A stretch of 64,000 bases of DNA from Impatiens glandulifera (Eukaryota > Streptophyta > Magnoliopsida > Ericales > Balsaminaceae), in NCBI RefSeq assembly GCF_907164915.1, contig NC_061870.1, positions 31,409,348 through 31,473,347 on the forward strand. Direction: 5' to 3'. Each line of letters begins with the position of its first letter. Within the stretch, counting starts at the first letter, position 1. Position numbers and translations under genes: made by a program. Positions 37,219 to 48,399 of the stretch are shown here, in pieces. The notes beneath the pieces were generated by a model that did not search any database, was not told the origin of the DNA, and saw only the letters and a list, made by a program, of their open reading frames with translations.

Positions 37219-38024
37219 TTGACTGATGAACGAACAATTACACGATTAGACCGAGTAAGGAAGCTTGTTGATTATCCACTCGACGTTAACAGCCATGATA
37301 ACACTAGATATCCGATTGTCACCACTACATTCTCAGGTGATAATTACATTAGTTGGAGTAGAAGCATTCAAATTGCTCTTAGTGCAAAGTCAAAATTAGA
37401 GTTTGTTGAAGGAACAATCTCATATCCTAATAACATTATCAATCAAACTAGGTGGATGAAAACAAACTCTCTAATGAGATATTGGATTCTTAACTCACTC
37501 AACAAAGAAATTAAAGAAGATTTTATCCATTTTGAAACAACTCTAAAATTATGGGAAGGGATAAAGAAGAGATATCAAGTGAAAAATGAGCAAAATTCTT
37601 TTTAGCTTCAAAAAGATATTAGCACACTAAAACAAGGTAATTTTATTCTTGAGAAATATTACTCTAAAATGAAAGGTTATTGGGATGAGTATCGAATGCA
37701 TAAATTCACTACCAGCAACACTTCTTGCAGTCTAGAGGCAAAGACAAATAAGTGAATTTGGACAGAAGACAGAAGAACATTATGCTATGTCCTATATATC
37801 GATCTCAAGAAATGAATTCTAGAAAGAGACAATCAAACTTCAAAAGCAAAGGATTTGCTGAACAGAAAGAAAATCGTGAAAATTCTGGTAAAAGCTATTT
37901 GCAATGTACACATTGCAGAATTGCAGGTCATCTAAAGGAAGGGTGTTTCAAAATTATTGGATATCCTAATCGGTGGAAAGGAAATAAAGACCAAAAGGAG
38001 AAGAAATCAATCCATTATATATAA
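37219..38024 (+). pseudogene. Copia gag remnant with CCHC zinc knuckle
   Basis: 37219-37603 is open and resembles the copia gag N-terminal region (FSGDNYISWSRSIQIAL, then TLKLWEGIKKRYQ). Stops and a frame change follow near 37604 and 37752. In 37752-38024 the zinc knuckle CTHCRIAGHLKEGC (CX2CX4HX4C) precedes FKIIGYPNRW, as in plant copia polyproteins. There is no ATG at the head of the open stretch. The Helitron lies about 170 bp further on. Confidence 0.8.
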
Positions 38025-38194
38025 TTATATATCAGTTCCAATTGATCTAGAAGAATCATCATCAAGAAATGATGAGAATGACATCAAGCCATGTTAGTGC
38101 ATGCCATTCAGTCACTCACATCCTTATGAAACAGATACAAAAGAAAAAAAATATTATGAAGGTTCTCTACAAATAAACACAGTGCATGTAAGTA

Positions 38195-39096
38195 TCTCTA
38201 TATATATAATGATGCTTAATTTTTAAAGTGTCCGGATTGCCGGGTCGAGAGTTGTGATTAATTTGGATATTTATGTGAGAATAAATGGATACTTAGGTCG
38301 GATTGTGGATTGATCCGCCCATAAACTTAAAACAGTTAAAAATAAATTTAAAAATACTATTTGTAGGTTTCGAACTTGCAACCTAACAAAACAAATACAA
38401 CTCTTTAACCAACAAGGCTAACAACACTTTATATTTAAGATTCAACACCAAATTTGATAAACGCGAGACATTTTAACAATAAAAGTTCAAATTTTGAACT
38501 AACTAATCTATATATATATATATAATGATGCTTAATTTTTAAAGTGTTCGAATTGCCGAGTCGAGAGTTGTGGTTAATTTGGTTATTTATGTGAGAGTAA
38601 ATGGATACTTGGATCGGATTGTGGGTTGACCCGCCCATAAACTTAAAACGCTTAAAAATAAATTTAAAAATGTTATTTGTTGATTTCGAACTTGCAACAT
38701 AACAAAACAAGTACAACCTTTAACCAAATGTGATTGAGATGTGGTTTGTCGAGGGATAATAGACCGGTATCATTTAAAAGTGGTTAAAGAAATATGAATC
38801 AAATATTTAATTGACCAAAGTGTGAGGTCACGATGTTAATTATTAAAAAATATGAATCAAATATTTGATTGACAAAGTGAAAGTGTAAAGTCACGAAATG
38901 AGAGATTCATTCGAAAAAAATATGTGATGAAACATATGAGAAAATAAGTTGTTTTATCGAAGTGAATAAAATGTGAAATGAGAGCGTTATATTTTTTATT
39001 TTAATAATTTTAAACATTGAATAAATATTATTATAATATTTTAAATTTATTTTATTTTTATCCTTATTCGTGTGCATCGCACGGAAATTTTCCTAG
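38195..39096 (+). mobile_element. Non-autonomous Helitron inserted in the copia element
   Basis: The left end TCTCTATATATATAATGATG follows a host A. The right end is a short hairpin (CGTGTGC/GCACG, with one G-T pair) followed by CTAG and a host T, the A|TC...CTRR|T Helitron hallmark. The copia protease frame (WIIDTGTSNHVCHD) resumes about 90 bp downstream. About 0.9 kb without a rep/helicase gene. It contains two copies of the Helitron left end (38195 and 38507), each followed by GATGCTTAATTTTTAAAGTG and a GCCGRGTCGAGAG block. Confidence 0.85.
38507..38735 (+). repeat. Second, internal Helitron left end
   Basis: Starts TCTATATATATA and repeats the first 230 bp of the element (period about 312 bp), including GTCGAGAGTTGTG, ATAAATGGATACTT, GATCGGATTGTG, CCGCCCATAAACTTAAAAC and TTTCGAACTTGCAAC. 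Followed by a second short duplication (AATATGAATCAAATATTT, twice, near 38790 and 38848). Confidence 0.8.
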
Positions 39097-39129
39097 TTGT
39101 ATTAATATTTTTGAGATAGAATTTTTTTT

Positions 39130-40058
39130 TTATAAATCAAAATATCGTGGTTGCAGACCATGTTTTTCAAGAAAAACAAGTTTGGATCATCGACACAGGT
39201 ACGAGCAACCACGTTTGTCATGATAAACAGATCATTATTGATTTAAAACCTTTAATTCATAAAATTATTTTAAACTTACCTGATGGGACACATGTTTTTG
39301 TCAAATTTTACATTCACTCTTGAAAACGTTTTTTTTGTTCCAAATTTTACATTTAACTTAATATCGATTCAAAACTACTTCAAAAAAATAACTTGAATTT
39401 TATTTTTGATAATATGACTTTTAAACTGCATGACCTTAAATTAAATAAGATTTGAGCTACATTATTAGTTAGTAATAGTTTGTATCTTCAAGATTAATGT
39501 GTAGCATGTATAGTTGATAACAACATTTTAAATAATAAAGAGTTTGTTTGTAGTTCTACAATTTGTACTAATTTCTTACATAATAAACTAGGTCATCCTT
39601 CAGACATAGTAATAAAGAAAAAAAATTCCATATGTTTCTTTAAATTCACAGCCTTGTGATGCATTATGAAATTAAAGATGCACCTATTAACATTTCAAAA
39701 TAGTGTCACGTCAAGCAAAGACTGTTTTGATTTGATTCATGTTGATGTATGGGATCCTTACAAAGAGGATTCATATATTGGTTGTCATTACATGCTCACT
39801 CTAGTTGATGATTTTAGCAAATGTACATGGACTTTTTTACTAGAAAATAAAACTCAAATGTATAATAATCTGAAATCTTTTTGTCGGACGATAAAAACAC
39901 AATATACAAAGGACATTAAATTTTTTAGAACAGATAATAGTTCAGAATTTTTAAATTTAAATTGTGACAATTTGTTTAAATCCATAGGAATTCTTCATAA
40001 AAAAAAAGTTGTGTCTATAAACCCCAACAAAATGGGGTGGTTGAAAGAAAACATATAA
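39130..40058 (+). pseudogene. Copia protease and integrase remnant
   Basis: Protease active-site region WIIDTGTSNH near 39180-39220. After several stops, 39666-40058 is an open piece of the integrase core: DLIHVDVWDPY, YMLTLVDDFSKCTWTFLL and FRTDNSSEF, supplying two Asp of the DDE triad. The usual Gly before the Glu reads Ser. The continuation ([13 protein letters not shown]) is frameshifted near 40020. Confidence 0.8.
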
Positions 40059-41042
40059 ATCTTTTGAATATGATAAGAGCCTTAATGTTTCAAGCACACT
40101 TGCCACTTAAATTTTAGAGTTTTTCTATTTTAATGGTCACTCATTTAATCAACCTATTACCATCACAAAATCTCCACTGGAAAACTCAAACAAACAAAAT
40201 CAAACTATGAGGATTTAAAAATATTTGGTTGTTTATGTAAAACAAAACTAAGTTTGACCCGAGAGGAATCAAATACATATTCCTTAGTTATCCTAATAAA
40301 CAAAAGATTTTTAAAGTATATGATGTTGAGAATGATAAAGATATCATTTCTAGGGATGTCATATTTTTTGAATAATTTTTTCTTTATCAAATGGAAAATG
40401 AAGAAATTTTAGATTTTCATAATCCAAAATTTATTGATATATGAAAATATATTTTTTTTTTTACAGAAACTATATTTAATGAACCAATTGAAGATAAAAG
40501 GTGTGATATTTTACTTGATAGTGAAAATATAATAAATCATGAGCATCATTTATCACAACTTGAATCTGAAAAATAATCAGAAAGTTTAGAACTAAAAAAT
40601 TTAAAACAACAACATGACAATTCCATATGACAATTCCAGATGTGAAGAAAGACAAGAATCTATTTTAGAAACTCAAACTTAAAATATTTCAGATTAGTAT
40701 GAAACATTTCAAATCGAGGATAAAATCAAAGATTATATTCAAATTAGAAAGAGTGATAGAATTATGGAGAAACCTTTATGGAGTAAGAATTACATAATGA
40801 GTATTTCTAAATCACAAACCTTTCCTTTTGATACAAAAGAACGATTTTTTTAATACTACTGAAATCAATGACCCAAGAACATTTTAAAAAGCTTGTTGTT
40901 ATCCTGGTTGGAAAGAGGCAATGAATTTAGAACTTGAAGTTTTAAAACATAATGGAACTTGGGTTATTATTACCTGCCAAAAGGTGCATGAACAATTGTA
41001 TCCAAATGATCTACAAAACAAAATTTAAATAAGATGGGATAG

Positions 41043-42083
41043 TTGATAAACTCAAGGCAAGACTTGTTGCTAAAGTCTAGCATCAAAGAGAAATTGTTGA
41101 TTTCTTTGAAAGTTTTGCTCCTGTGGAAAAATCAGTCACTTAGAATTATTCAAGCTCTTGTTGCTACTAATTGTTGGCATCTACACCAAATAGATGTCAA
41201 CAATGTTTTTTTGCATGGTTTTATTAAGAAGACATATATATGCAGCCACCAGAAGACTGAACCAGTAAAAGTTTGTAAAATTATTAAAAGTTTGTATGGT
41301 CTAAAAGAAGCTTCTAGACAATGGAATGATGAATTCACTACTAGACTTGTTGGTTTTGGTTTCAAACAGTCTATTAATGATTACTTTCTTTTTATTTTAC
41401 AAACATGGTCATTCATTACTGTTTTAGTTATATATGTCATCGTGAAATCTTTTATTGATAAAAAAATCAATTAAAGATCTTGATAAAGGTAAATATTTCT
41501 TAGGATTGGAAATTAGAAAAACTGAAAAGGGAGTGTATGTTAATTAAAGAAAATATACTCTCTTGATATATTGAGAGAAACATGGATGATTGGGGAAAAA
41601 CTAAGAAAACATCCATGTCTAAAAGATGAGGGTTATAAGAAAATGAAAGATCCAAAAAGATATAGAAAGCTTGTAAGTAGATTGATTTATTTGAATTTCA
41701 CAAGACCTGACATTTCTTTTAGTGTTCAACGGCTATCACAATATATGAATGAGCCTAATCTGCATCAATGAGAGGTTTCTCTAAGAGTAGTAAAGTATCT
41801 GAAAGGAACACCTTCTTTAGAACTATTTTATCCTTTTAAAAATAACAAAACAATTGAGTATTTTTATAGATACAGACTGAGCTAATTGTTCTAATAATAG
41901 GAGATCATTGACTGATTTGTGCATTAAGTTTGGAAGCTCTTTAATTTCGTGGAAGACAAAAAAAAGCAAAGTACAGATTCTCGATCGAGTGCAGAAGCAT
42001 AATACAGATACATGACTTCTTTAGTTTGTGAACTGAAATGGATCTCCTATATATTGAAAGATTTGAAAACAAGTTACTACTAA
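41043..42083 (+). pseudogene. Copia reverse transcriptase and RNase H remnant (left part)
   Basis: 41130-41470 has HQIDVNNVFLHG, IIKSLYGLKEASRQW and the DYFLF region of copia reverse transcriptase; the YVDD box is degraded to YVIV. 41571-41771 has [19 protein letters not shown], and near 41940-42060 the RNase H piece SRSSAEA and LVCELKWISYILKD can be read between stops. The sequence breaks at TAA/GGCCTT (42081-42087), where the Harbinger element begins. Confidence 0.8.
42009..42083 (+). repeat. 75-bp direct repeat, left copy (copia sequence)
   Basis: Same 75 bp as 47074..47148, with two mismatches (GACTTC/GAATTC and AAGTTA/AAGGTA). It flanks the Harbinger insertion on the left and ends exactly at the TAA next to GGCC. 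Confidence 0.9.
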
Positions 42084-42553
42084 GGCCTTCTTCTTTTAAG
42101 TTTTTTTTTTTAATCTCAACCAAACCACTTTTCAAATCAATCAACTCTTATCCATCACATCACTTAAAACAATTTACAAAATACTAAAATACCCTTTTTA
42201 TTTTAAAATTATATTTTAAATACTACATATTTTAATATTAAATTATAATAAAAAAAACTATTCTTTTTATTTCATTTATTTTTTACTATATTAATTTAAT
42301 ACATACATCTTACTTTTATTATATTCTTTAATAAGACCTAGTTTTATTTATTTTACTATATTTTACTATATTATTATAAATGCATCTTGTTTTTATTTAT
42401 TATATTATATTTAATAAATTCTTAAAAATAAATTCAAAATGAAACAAAATTTTATTATTAATACTTTTTTTTTTATTGTACGAGAACAATACTATAAAAA
42501 AAAATAGTAAATGTTAAGATTCATTAATGCAACAATAAATTTGTGTGGCAATT

Positions 42554-43916
42554 TCATCTCGAATTCATGCCATTATTTGGTTCAATATACCTTTCATCTT
42601 CCTCGTCTTCCATGTAATCGTCATTAGTAGTCTCAGTTCTTCCTTCATTTCGATGTCTATCAAAATTAATGGGAATTTCTTCAATCATATTTCTTCGGAT
42701 ATAATTATGCAATCCCGCAGTTGCATTAATAATATTCAACTGTTTTTCAATTGAAAATCCTCGAAGAGAACCCGAATAAAATATTATGTGCCATTTGTTT
42801 TTCCAAATTCAAAAAGTTCTCTCAATCACAGATCTGATGGACGAGTGTTGTTTATTGAACGCCTCTTTTGCATTATATGATTGTTGTTGTTGTGACGGAA
42901 ATTGATGCGGGTGATATGGGATATGACGATATGGTGCCATGTAACCAACCATATTTTTATAGCCTGCATCAACTAGGTAATATTTACCTACCAAAATCAT
43001 TCATAAGTTTTGTTGCATATTTTATTTGACAATTAAAACAATGAAGTGAATAATATACCTGGTATTGGATGCGGAAAACTATATATTGGATTATTCCGAA
43101 CTTTGTTAAGGACCGATGAATCATGCATAGAACCCTCAGCACCAGCGACAAAATATGTAAATAACATATTGTGGTCACATATCGCTATGACATTTGTAGT
43201 TGTATAACCAGTTCGACCACGCCAATTTAGTGACTCACTTGCCTTAGGATGTACTCGTACATAAGTGCCATCAATAGCACCAATACAATTCTATTAAAGA
43301 CAAGACATGAAATGATTTTTTTATTAATAATATATAAAACAAAGGAACTAATATTATTAAACTTGAAAAATCAAAAAATATTTACCTTGAATAATTTTCG
43401 AATGTTAGTGGTGGTGAACTTAGCATGTACTTGTGTTTGATCAATGGGTTGCATCTCATCCGTGTATAGTTGTACTAATGATTTTAACACTTTTGATACG
43501 ATTTTAGACATCGTAGACTTCGAATGACCAAAAAAGATGCCCACCGCTCTCATACTTCCACCATGGGCAAAATATACTAAAGTGATTAATACTTCCTCTT
43601 CAATTGAAATTTTACGCCCACCAACTAAATTGTAATGTGTTACACAACGATTTATCAATCGTCTAACACATTCACAATTCATTCTTACAGCTCGAAAACA
43701 TGAATTATCATTATTCATTAAAACTTGTACAATTTCAGCACCACGAGTGGACGGATCTTTAGGTAAACGTTGAACTTGCTCATTCAATAAATAATGTTCC
43801 GCAAACGTTGTAAAACAAATTGCGACCAAATAATTTACAAAATAATCATCAGATAAAGTACTCGTGTCAATTTCATCTAAATTGTTCATTCTTGCTAATT
43901 TTGTAAAACAACTCAA
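42554..43916 (-). pseudogene. PIF/Harbinger DDE transposase, one premature stop
   Basis: DDE_Tnp_4 superfamily transposase (HARBI1-like). Exons 43916..43386, 43290..43059 and 42987..42554, all GT-AG and in phase. The N-terminal part has a helix-turn-helix-like stretch ISIEEEVLITLVYFAHGG. The catalytic residues are visible: Asp in CIGAIDGTY, Asp in GSMHDSSVL, and Glu in SSIRSVIERTF. A TGA at 42809-42811 stops the frame just after ERTF, where family members have Gly; beyond it the same frame stays open to 42554 with the expected continuation and an acidic tail. One nonsense change appears to be the only defect. Confidence 0.88.
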
Positions 43917-44034
43917 AAATACTAATAACTAAAAATAAGACGTGAAAAAAAACTCAATAAAGAAGAGAGAGATGTGTTATGATTTGTGAAAATGAAAATA
44001 TGAACATAAAAAATAGACGGATGAATGTGTTCTT

Positions 44035-44500
44035 TATAGGTAAAAACTCAATTATTGTTTTTAATTTGTCCATAAGATAAAAATATGTACTTGTTATTGT
44101 TTGTCCATTGGATTAAATGATATATGTACATATTATCTCAATTATTATGTATTTTTGGTCCTTAGGATTAAACAATGTATGTACTTATTGTTGTTTGTCC
44201 ATTGGATAACATTTGAAATGTACATATTATATCAATTATTATGTACTCTTGGTCCTTAGGATTAAACAATGTATGTATTTATTGTTGTTTGTCCATTGGA
44301 TAACATTTAAAATGTAAATATTATCTCAATTATTATGTACTTTTGGTCCTTAAGATTAAACAATGTATGTATTTATTGTTGTTTGTCCATTGGATAACAT
44401 TTGAAATGTAAATATTATCTCAATTATTATGTAATTTTAGTTCATAGGATAAAATGATGATATCTTTATTGTTGTTTGTCTATGTGATTAAATAATGTAT
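44035..44500. repeat. 94-bp tandem repeat array, about five copies
   Basis: TTGTCCATTGGAT recurs at 44101, 44195, 44289 and 44383, exactly 94 bp apart, with a diverged fifth copy near 44476 (TTGTCTATGTGAT). Each unit also has TATTATCTCAATTATTATGT and GGTCCTTAGGATTAAACAAT-like blocks. Lies between the transposase start and the 3' end of the SANT ORF of the Harbinger element. Confidence 0.92.
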
Positions 44501-44858
44501 ATTATTTTAAATGTACATAATTACAAAGTATTATTCAGATATATTGAATGAATGAATAACTTGTGAATTGAGTTTTTTTATTTTATTTTATTACGCATTT
44601 AATATATCATCATTAATTTGTTATAAATTAGTTCCAAATAATCATACTCTAACATAACATAACATTTAAAATAACATAATCCTTAAAAGTAATACATCTT
44701 CATTTAACCAACCTTACAAACCTTACATTGATCAAACACAGGTCATCACAAAAATAGATATGCTAACAAAAATATTATTATAATATCACAAAAATATAAT
44801 TATAATATATCACAAAAATAAGTCATAAGTTTCAAAAACTACAAAATAAACTATGAAA

Positions 44859-45866
44859 TCAACTTGGTGGAAAATTCAGATCATGAAGTCCAATATTTGA
44901 GTAGTTTTGTTCGAAACTTGAGTCAACAATATTTGCAACTTTAAGCTCGTGCTTGATCCAACTCCATCTTTGTTCATTATTTTCAAGCTCTAAGAAAGTT
45001 TCAATAAAATTAGAATTCACCGCAAAAATATGAGATATGTGATTGAATGTTTCAGACCCACGTTGAAGGCATAATTGTCCAAGCATAATATCTAAACACT
45101 TTTTCATTGGAGTAGGTGAAATGGTCGAAGGAGAGGACATTGAATCAGAATCTGGCCGGCGATATTGTGGCGACGATTGTTGTTGCATTTGTTTATTCCT
45201 ATCTAGAAGATTTACAAATACTTTCTCGAGTCATTTTATTGGGGAATCTTTTTTGATTCTTTTACTCCTCCTAGATGAACTCATTGCCCTTTTTTTACCA
45301 CTAGACATAGTAATAGATTTTGTTGCTTCAACACGAATTCCGTCTTGAGGGTCAATAAATTGATTTTCTAATGATTTATCGGAGTCACCTGATCCCTCTT
45401 CGACAATAGATGTAAATGGAAGAGGTTCAAAAGGAGAACGAATATAATTACCATTTGCACGGTCACCAGCAAAAAGACGTTCCAACAAAGCATAGTCTGG
45501 AATTGTCTTTCCTTTATATTGATACAAAGTTTTTTTATTTTCCTACAAAAAAATACCAAACATATTAAAATCTAAAAAATTACATATCCAATAAATGTTT
45601 AATCAAAAAATAATTACCCTAACATAGTCCCACCAACTATCATTGGCATCAATCATATTCCGTATCGTATCCCATCCTAGGCCAGTTTGGAGTGTAGCCC
45701 ATCGTAATTCAGACCAAAAATTTTTTTTAGTACGAAAGTGGTTCTTGAATTGCTCTTTTGTATGATAAATCATATATTTATCCCAAAATGCTTTAATCAA
45801 GACATTATATGTTGGATTGGTTGGCCATGGCTGTCCAACTATCATTTTTTCTTTCTCCATACACAA
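44859..45866 (-). pseudogene. Harbinger Myb/SANT-like DNA-binding protein, one premature stop
   Basis: Exon 45866..45618 encodes the Myb/SANT-like domain (NPTYNVLI, HTKEQFKNHFRTKKNFW, QTGLGWDTI, MIDANDSWWDYV). Exon 2 starts at 45542 and continues ENKKTLYQYKGKTIPDY, an acidic/Ser-rich middle, and the basic KRIKK. A TGA at 45231-45233 interrupts, yet the same frame continues open to 44859 with a plausible C-terminal domain (KKCLDIMLGQL, FLELENNEQRWSWI). In PIF/Harbinger elements this protein works with the transposase by binding element ends and bringing it into the nucleus (family knowledge). Confidence 0.85.
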
Positions 45867-47073
45867 TATTTCAAGAAAAAATGTAACTTTTTCTGGAGAA
45901 GAATCACACCTTGCAAGGTTTTATTTGTTAACCCCGGGTGGTTTCCAAAGTGACATTTTCCTAATAGAAACAATGAAACAGTTCATATTTAACCTAAATA
46001 AAAAATAATATTACAGTTTATCCAAACAATGATTATCAACAAATACATTATTTTAAAAAATACAATGAATCTATCAAAAAATTAGTAGTTAGTTTTGAAT
46101 TTTAATTTTCATAATAATTAAATTTCAATATAAACAATACACAAAAATATAATTTATTTCAACATAAAAAACCTTGAAAACCCGAGTGTGTTTTCATTCA
46201 TGAGAGGGTTTCATTTAAAACATATAAACAAACTTTTAGAAACCTATCATTTTTCATTTAAAAATATCTATATCCCGATTCTGAAATATAAATAAAGTGA
46301 AAGGAAATACAGATAAATTATAAACCCTAAGTAATATAGATAAAGTAAAGGATAAAGTAAAGGAAAATGCTAACCTTGTTTTCGATTTGAAACAGATGAA
46401 AGAAGAAATGAGCTGTGATTAAATCTTCGTGAGAGAAATACTAGCCTGTAAATAATATAAATCTTTCATCTTTCGGCAGAAGATAAATAATATCGATGAA
46501 GTAAAGAGAAATACTAACCTTGTGATTTGAATTAGATGAAAGAAGAAATGACCTTCTAGTGCCCGAAAATGATGAAAGAGAAAATATTGTGGTGAGTAAA
46601 ACTTCTGCAGAAGGTAAGTAATTTATAAACCTTTGAAGTAGATCTTATGAAAATGAAAACAGAAGATGGAGGTAGTTGAAATTGAATGAATATACAGAGA
46701 GTCGGTACAGACAGCTTTGGAAAAGTGGATAAATTGAATGAAAATACAGAGACGTAAATCTTCAAATCTACTTTAAATAAAGGTAGATGAAAGGTATTAA
46801 ATATATGAACGAATAATAAATGATATGAAGATAAATTTGTAAGACTCTAGAAAAGATACCAAATGATACGAAGCTGGAGAAGATGAAAAGCAGAAGATGG
46901 AGGTAGTTGAAATTGAATGAATATACAGAGAGTCGGTAGACTTAAGCTTTGGAAAAAGTGAATAAATTGAATGAAAATCTGGGAAAAAGGAAAAAGGAAA
47001 ACTGCAAGGGTAAATAAGGAAAAATGTGAAATTATTATTATAATATTAAATAGTACGTACGACTCTGTTATAA

Positions 47074-47148
47074 TACATGAATTCTTTAGTTTGTGAACTG
47101 AAATGGATCTCCTATATATTGAAAGATTTGAAAACAAGGTACTACTAA
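47074..47148 (+). repeat. 75-bp direct repeat, right copy
   Basis: Right-hand copy of 42009..42083. Immediately after it the copia sequence continues (TACTACTAACAATTATTAAGG and on). Confidence 0.9.
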
Positions 47149-47399
47149 CAATTATTAAGGTGTGACAACCAATCTACAATCCATATTTCAAAAAATCCAA
47201 TTTTTCATAAAAGAACGATATACCTTGAAATTGATTGTCATTTGGTTCGTGACGAATTTAAGAAAGAATTTATCATTCCGAAGCACATTTACACAACAAC
47301 AGGTTGCTGATGCTTTTACAAAAGCACTTGGTTCTGGAAAATTTCAATTGTTTATATCTAAAATGAATCTAATCTTCATCGGTATAAAATTATAAATTA
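47149..47399 (+). pseudogene. Copia RNase H C-terminal remnant (right part)
   Basis: Reads the end of the copia polyprotein in two frames: [18 protein letters not shown] near 47190-47250, then [19 protein letters not shown] near 47297-47355. This is the normal terminal sequence before the 3' LTR and shows that the copia element resumes after the Harbinger insertion. Confidence 0.82.
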
Positions 47400-47652
47400 T
47401 GTTAACATAAGAATTTTCATGTTTGATTGAGTTTGTAAACATGAGGATGCTCATGTATATAGTTGTAATAATAATATACATTAAAATTTTAGTTCTTATT
47501 TTAGATATAAAAAAAATAGAAAGACTAAATTAATTTAGGTAAACTTTGATATTTAAAATAATAAAAAGGGAATCACACCAAAAAAACACATATTCTTATT
47601 CTTGTTTCAATATTCTTAACCTACCGTCCAAGATCTTCTACCCCTAGATTCA
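47400..47652 (+). repeat. Copia 3' LTR
   Basis: About 253 bp, begins TGTTAACATAAG and ends CCCCTAGATTCA. The match to 36919..37163 is imperfect, so the insertion is old. Confidence 0.8.
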
Positions 47653-47753
47653 CGAGTTTTTTCCATCTACCTCTTAAAATATCACACATAATAATCTTAA
47701 AATATTACACATAATAATTATTATTATTCAAATTTAACCGTTTTTTCTTACTA

Positions 47754-47792
<39 letters not shown>

Positions 47793-48399
47793 GCTAAGTT
47801 GATGATATTTGGGGGATAAAACCTAATTAAAAGTATTATTAATTTAATTAACTTCAATAATAATATAATAAAATTTTAAAATATTTAAACGATGTGGTAT
47901 TTTAATATTTTATATATTTAAAATAATGATTTCATTAATAAAATATAATTGATGAAAATTTTAATTTTTGAATAAAATTTAAAAAACAAATTAAAAAATA
48001 TTATAACAATCTAATTTATCAAATCACTTTCATTTATTAATTAAAATATTAAAATATTATATTTTTTAAATAATAATTTTTTATTTTATCATTATATATT
48101 AATAACTTTTATTATTAAAAAAATCATTACCAAATTAATTTTTAAATAACTTATTTTTCTCAATAAATTCAATCTTAGAGTTTTTTGTTTTTTATTTTTA
48201 ATAGTTATTGTTAGAATCGAAGACAAGTAAAAGGGTGGAATACTTTTGTTCCATTTTTCACTTAAAGAAGGATTAAAAAATTGTTTTTATTTTTGGACAA
48301 ATAATAACAAGTTTTTGAATGGTTTCAATGCAGAAAAGAAACGACAAATATAAGAATAAACTAAACAATAAAAAGACAGCACAATATTTTATAGATAAT
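47653..48399. other. AT-rich spacer right of copia
   Basis: TA microsatellite at about 47759-47783. Otherwise AT-rich, no gene seen. Confidence 0.5.

Larger units (their letters stand above)
42084..47073 (-). mobile_element. PIF/Harbinger-type DNA transposon, two ORFs, decayed
   Basis: About 5 kb inserted in the copia RNase H region. It carries on the minus strand the two proteins typical of PIF/Harbinger: a DDE transposase (43916..42554) and a Myb/SANT-like DNA-binding protein (45866..44859). The left end GGCCTTCTTCTTTT follows TAA, consistent with the family's TWA target, but no matching inverted end is found near 47073. Between the ORFs lies a 94-bp tandem array. The 46380-46990 part contains two imperfect duplications of the ORF1 upstream sequence (AAAGAAGAAATGA repeated; GAAGATGGAGGTAGTTGAAA near 46663 and 46893). 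Confidence 0.85.
36919..47652 (+). mobile_element. Ty1-copia LTR retrotransposon, degenerate, with two nested transposons
   Basis: Two related LTRs (36919..37163 and 47400..47652) enclose, in copia order, gag, zinc knuckle, protease, integrase, reverse transcriptase and RNase H remnants. The total is 10.7 kb. Subtracting the Helitron (about 0.9 kb) and the Harbinger insertion with its extra 75-bp repeat (about 5.07 kb) leaves about 4.8 kb, right for copia. Integrase before reverse transcriptase distinguishes it from gypsy. Many stops and frameshifts: inactive. The 5-bp flanks (AAATA on the left, CGAGT on the right) do not match, so no clean target duplication survives. A canonical Met-tRNA primer site is not seen after the 5' LTR. 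Confidence 0.88.

Noticed and set aside
38360..38400. Possible tRNA from GTTTCGAACTTGCAACC
   Set aside because: No cloverleaf around it; it repeats with the Helitron left-end duplication near 38685.
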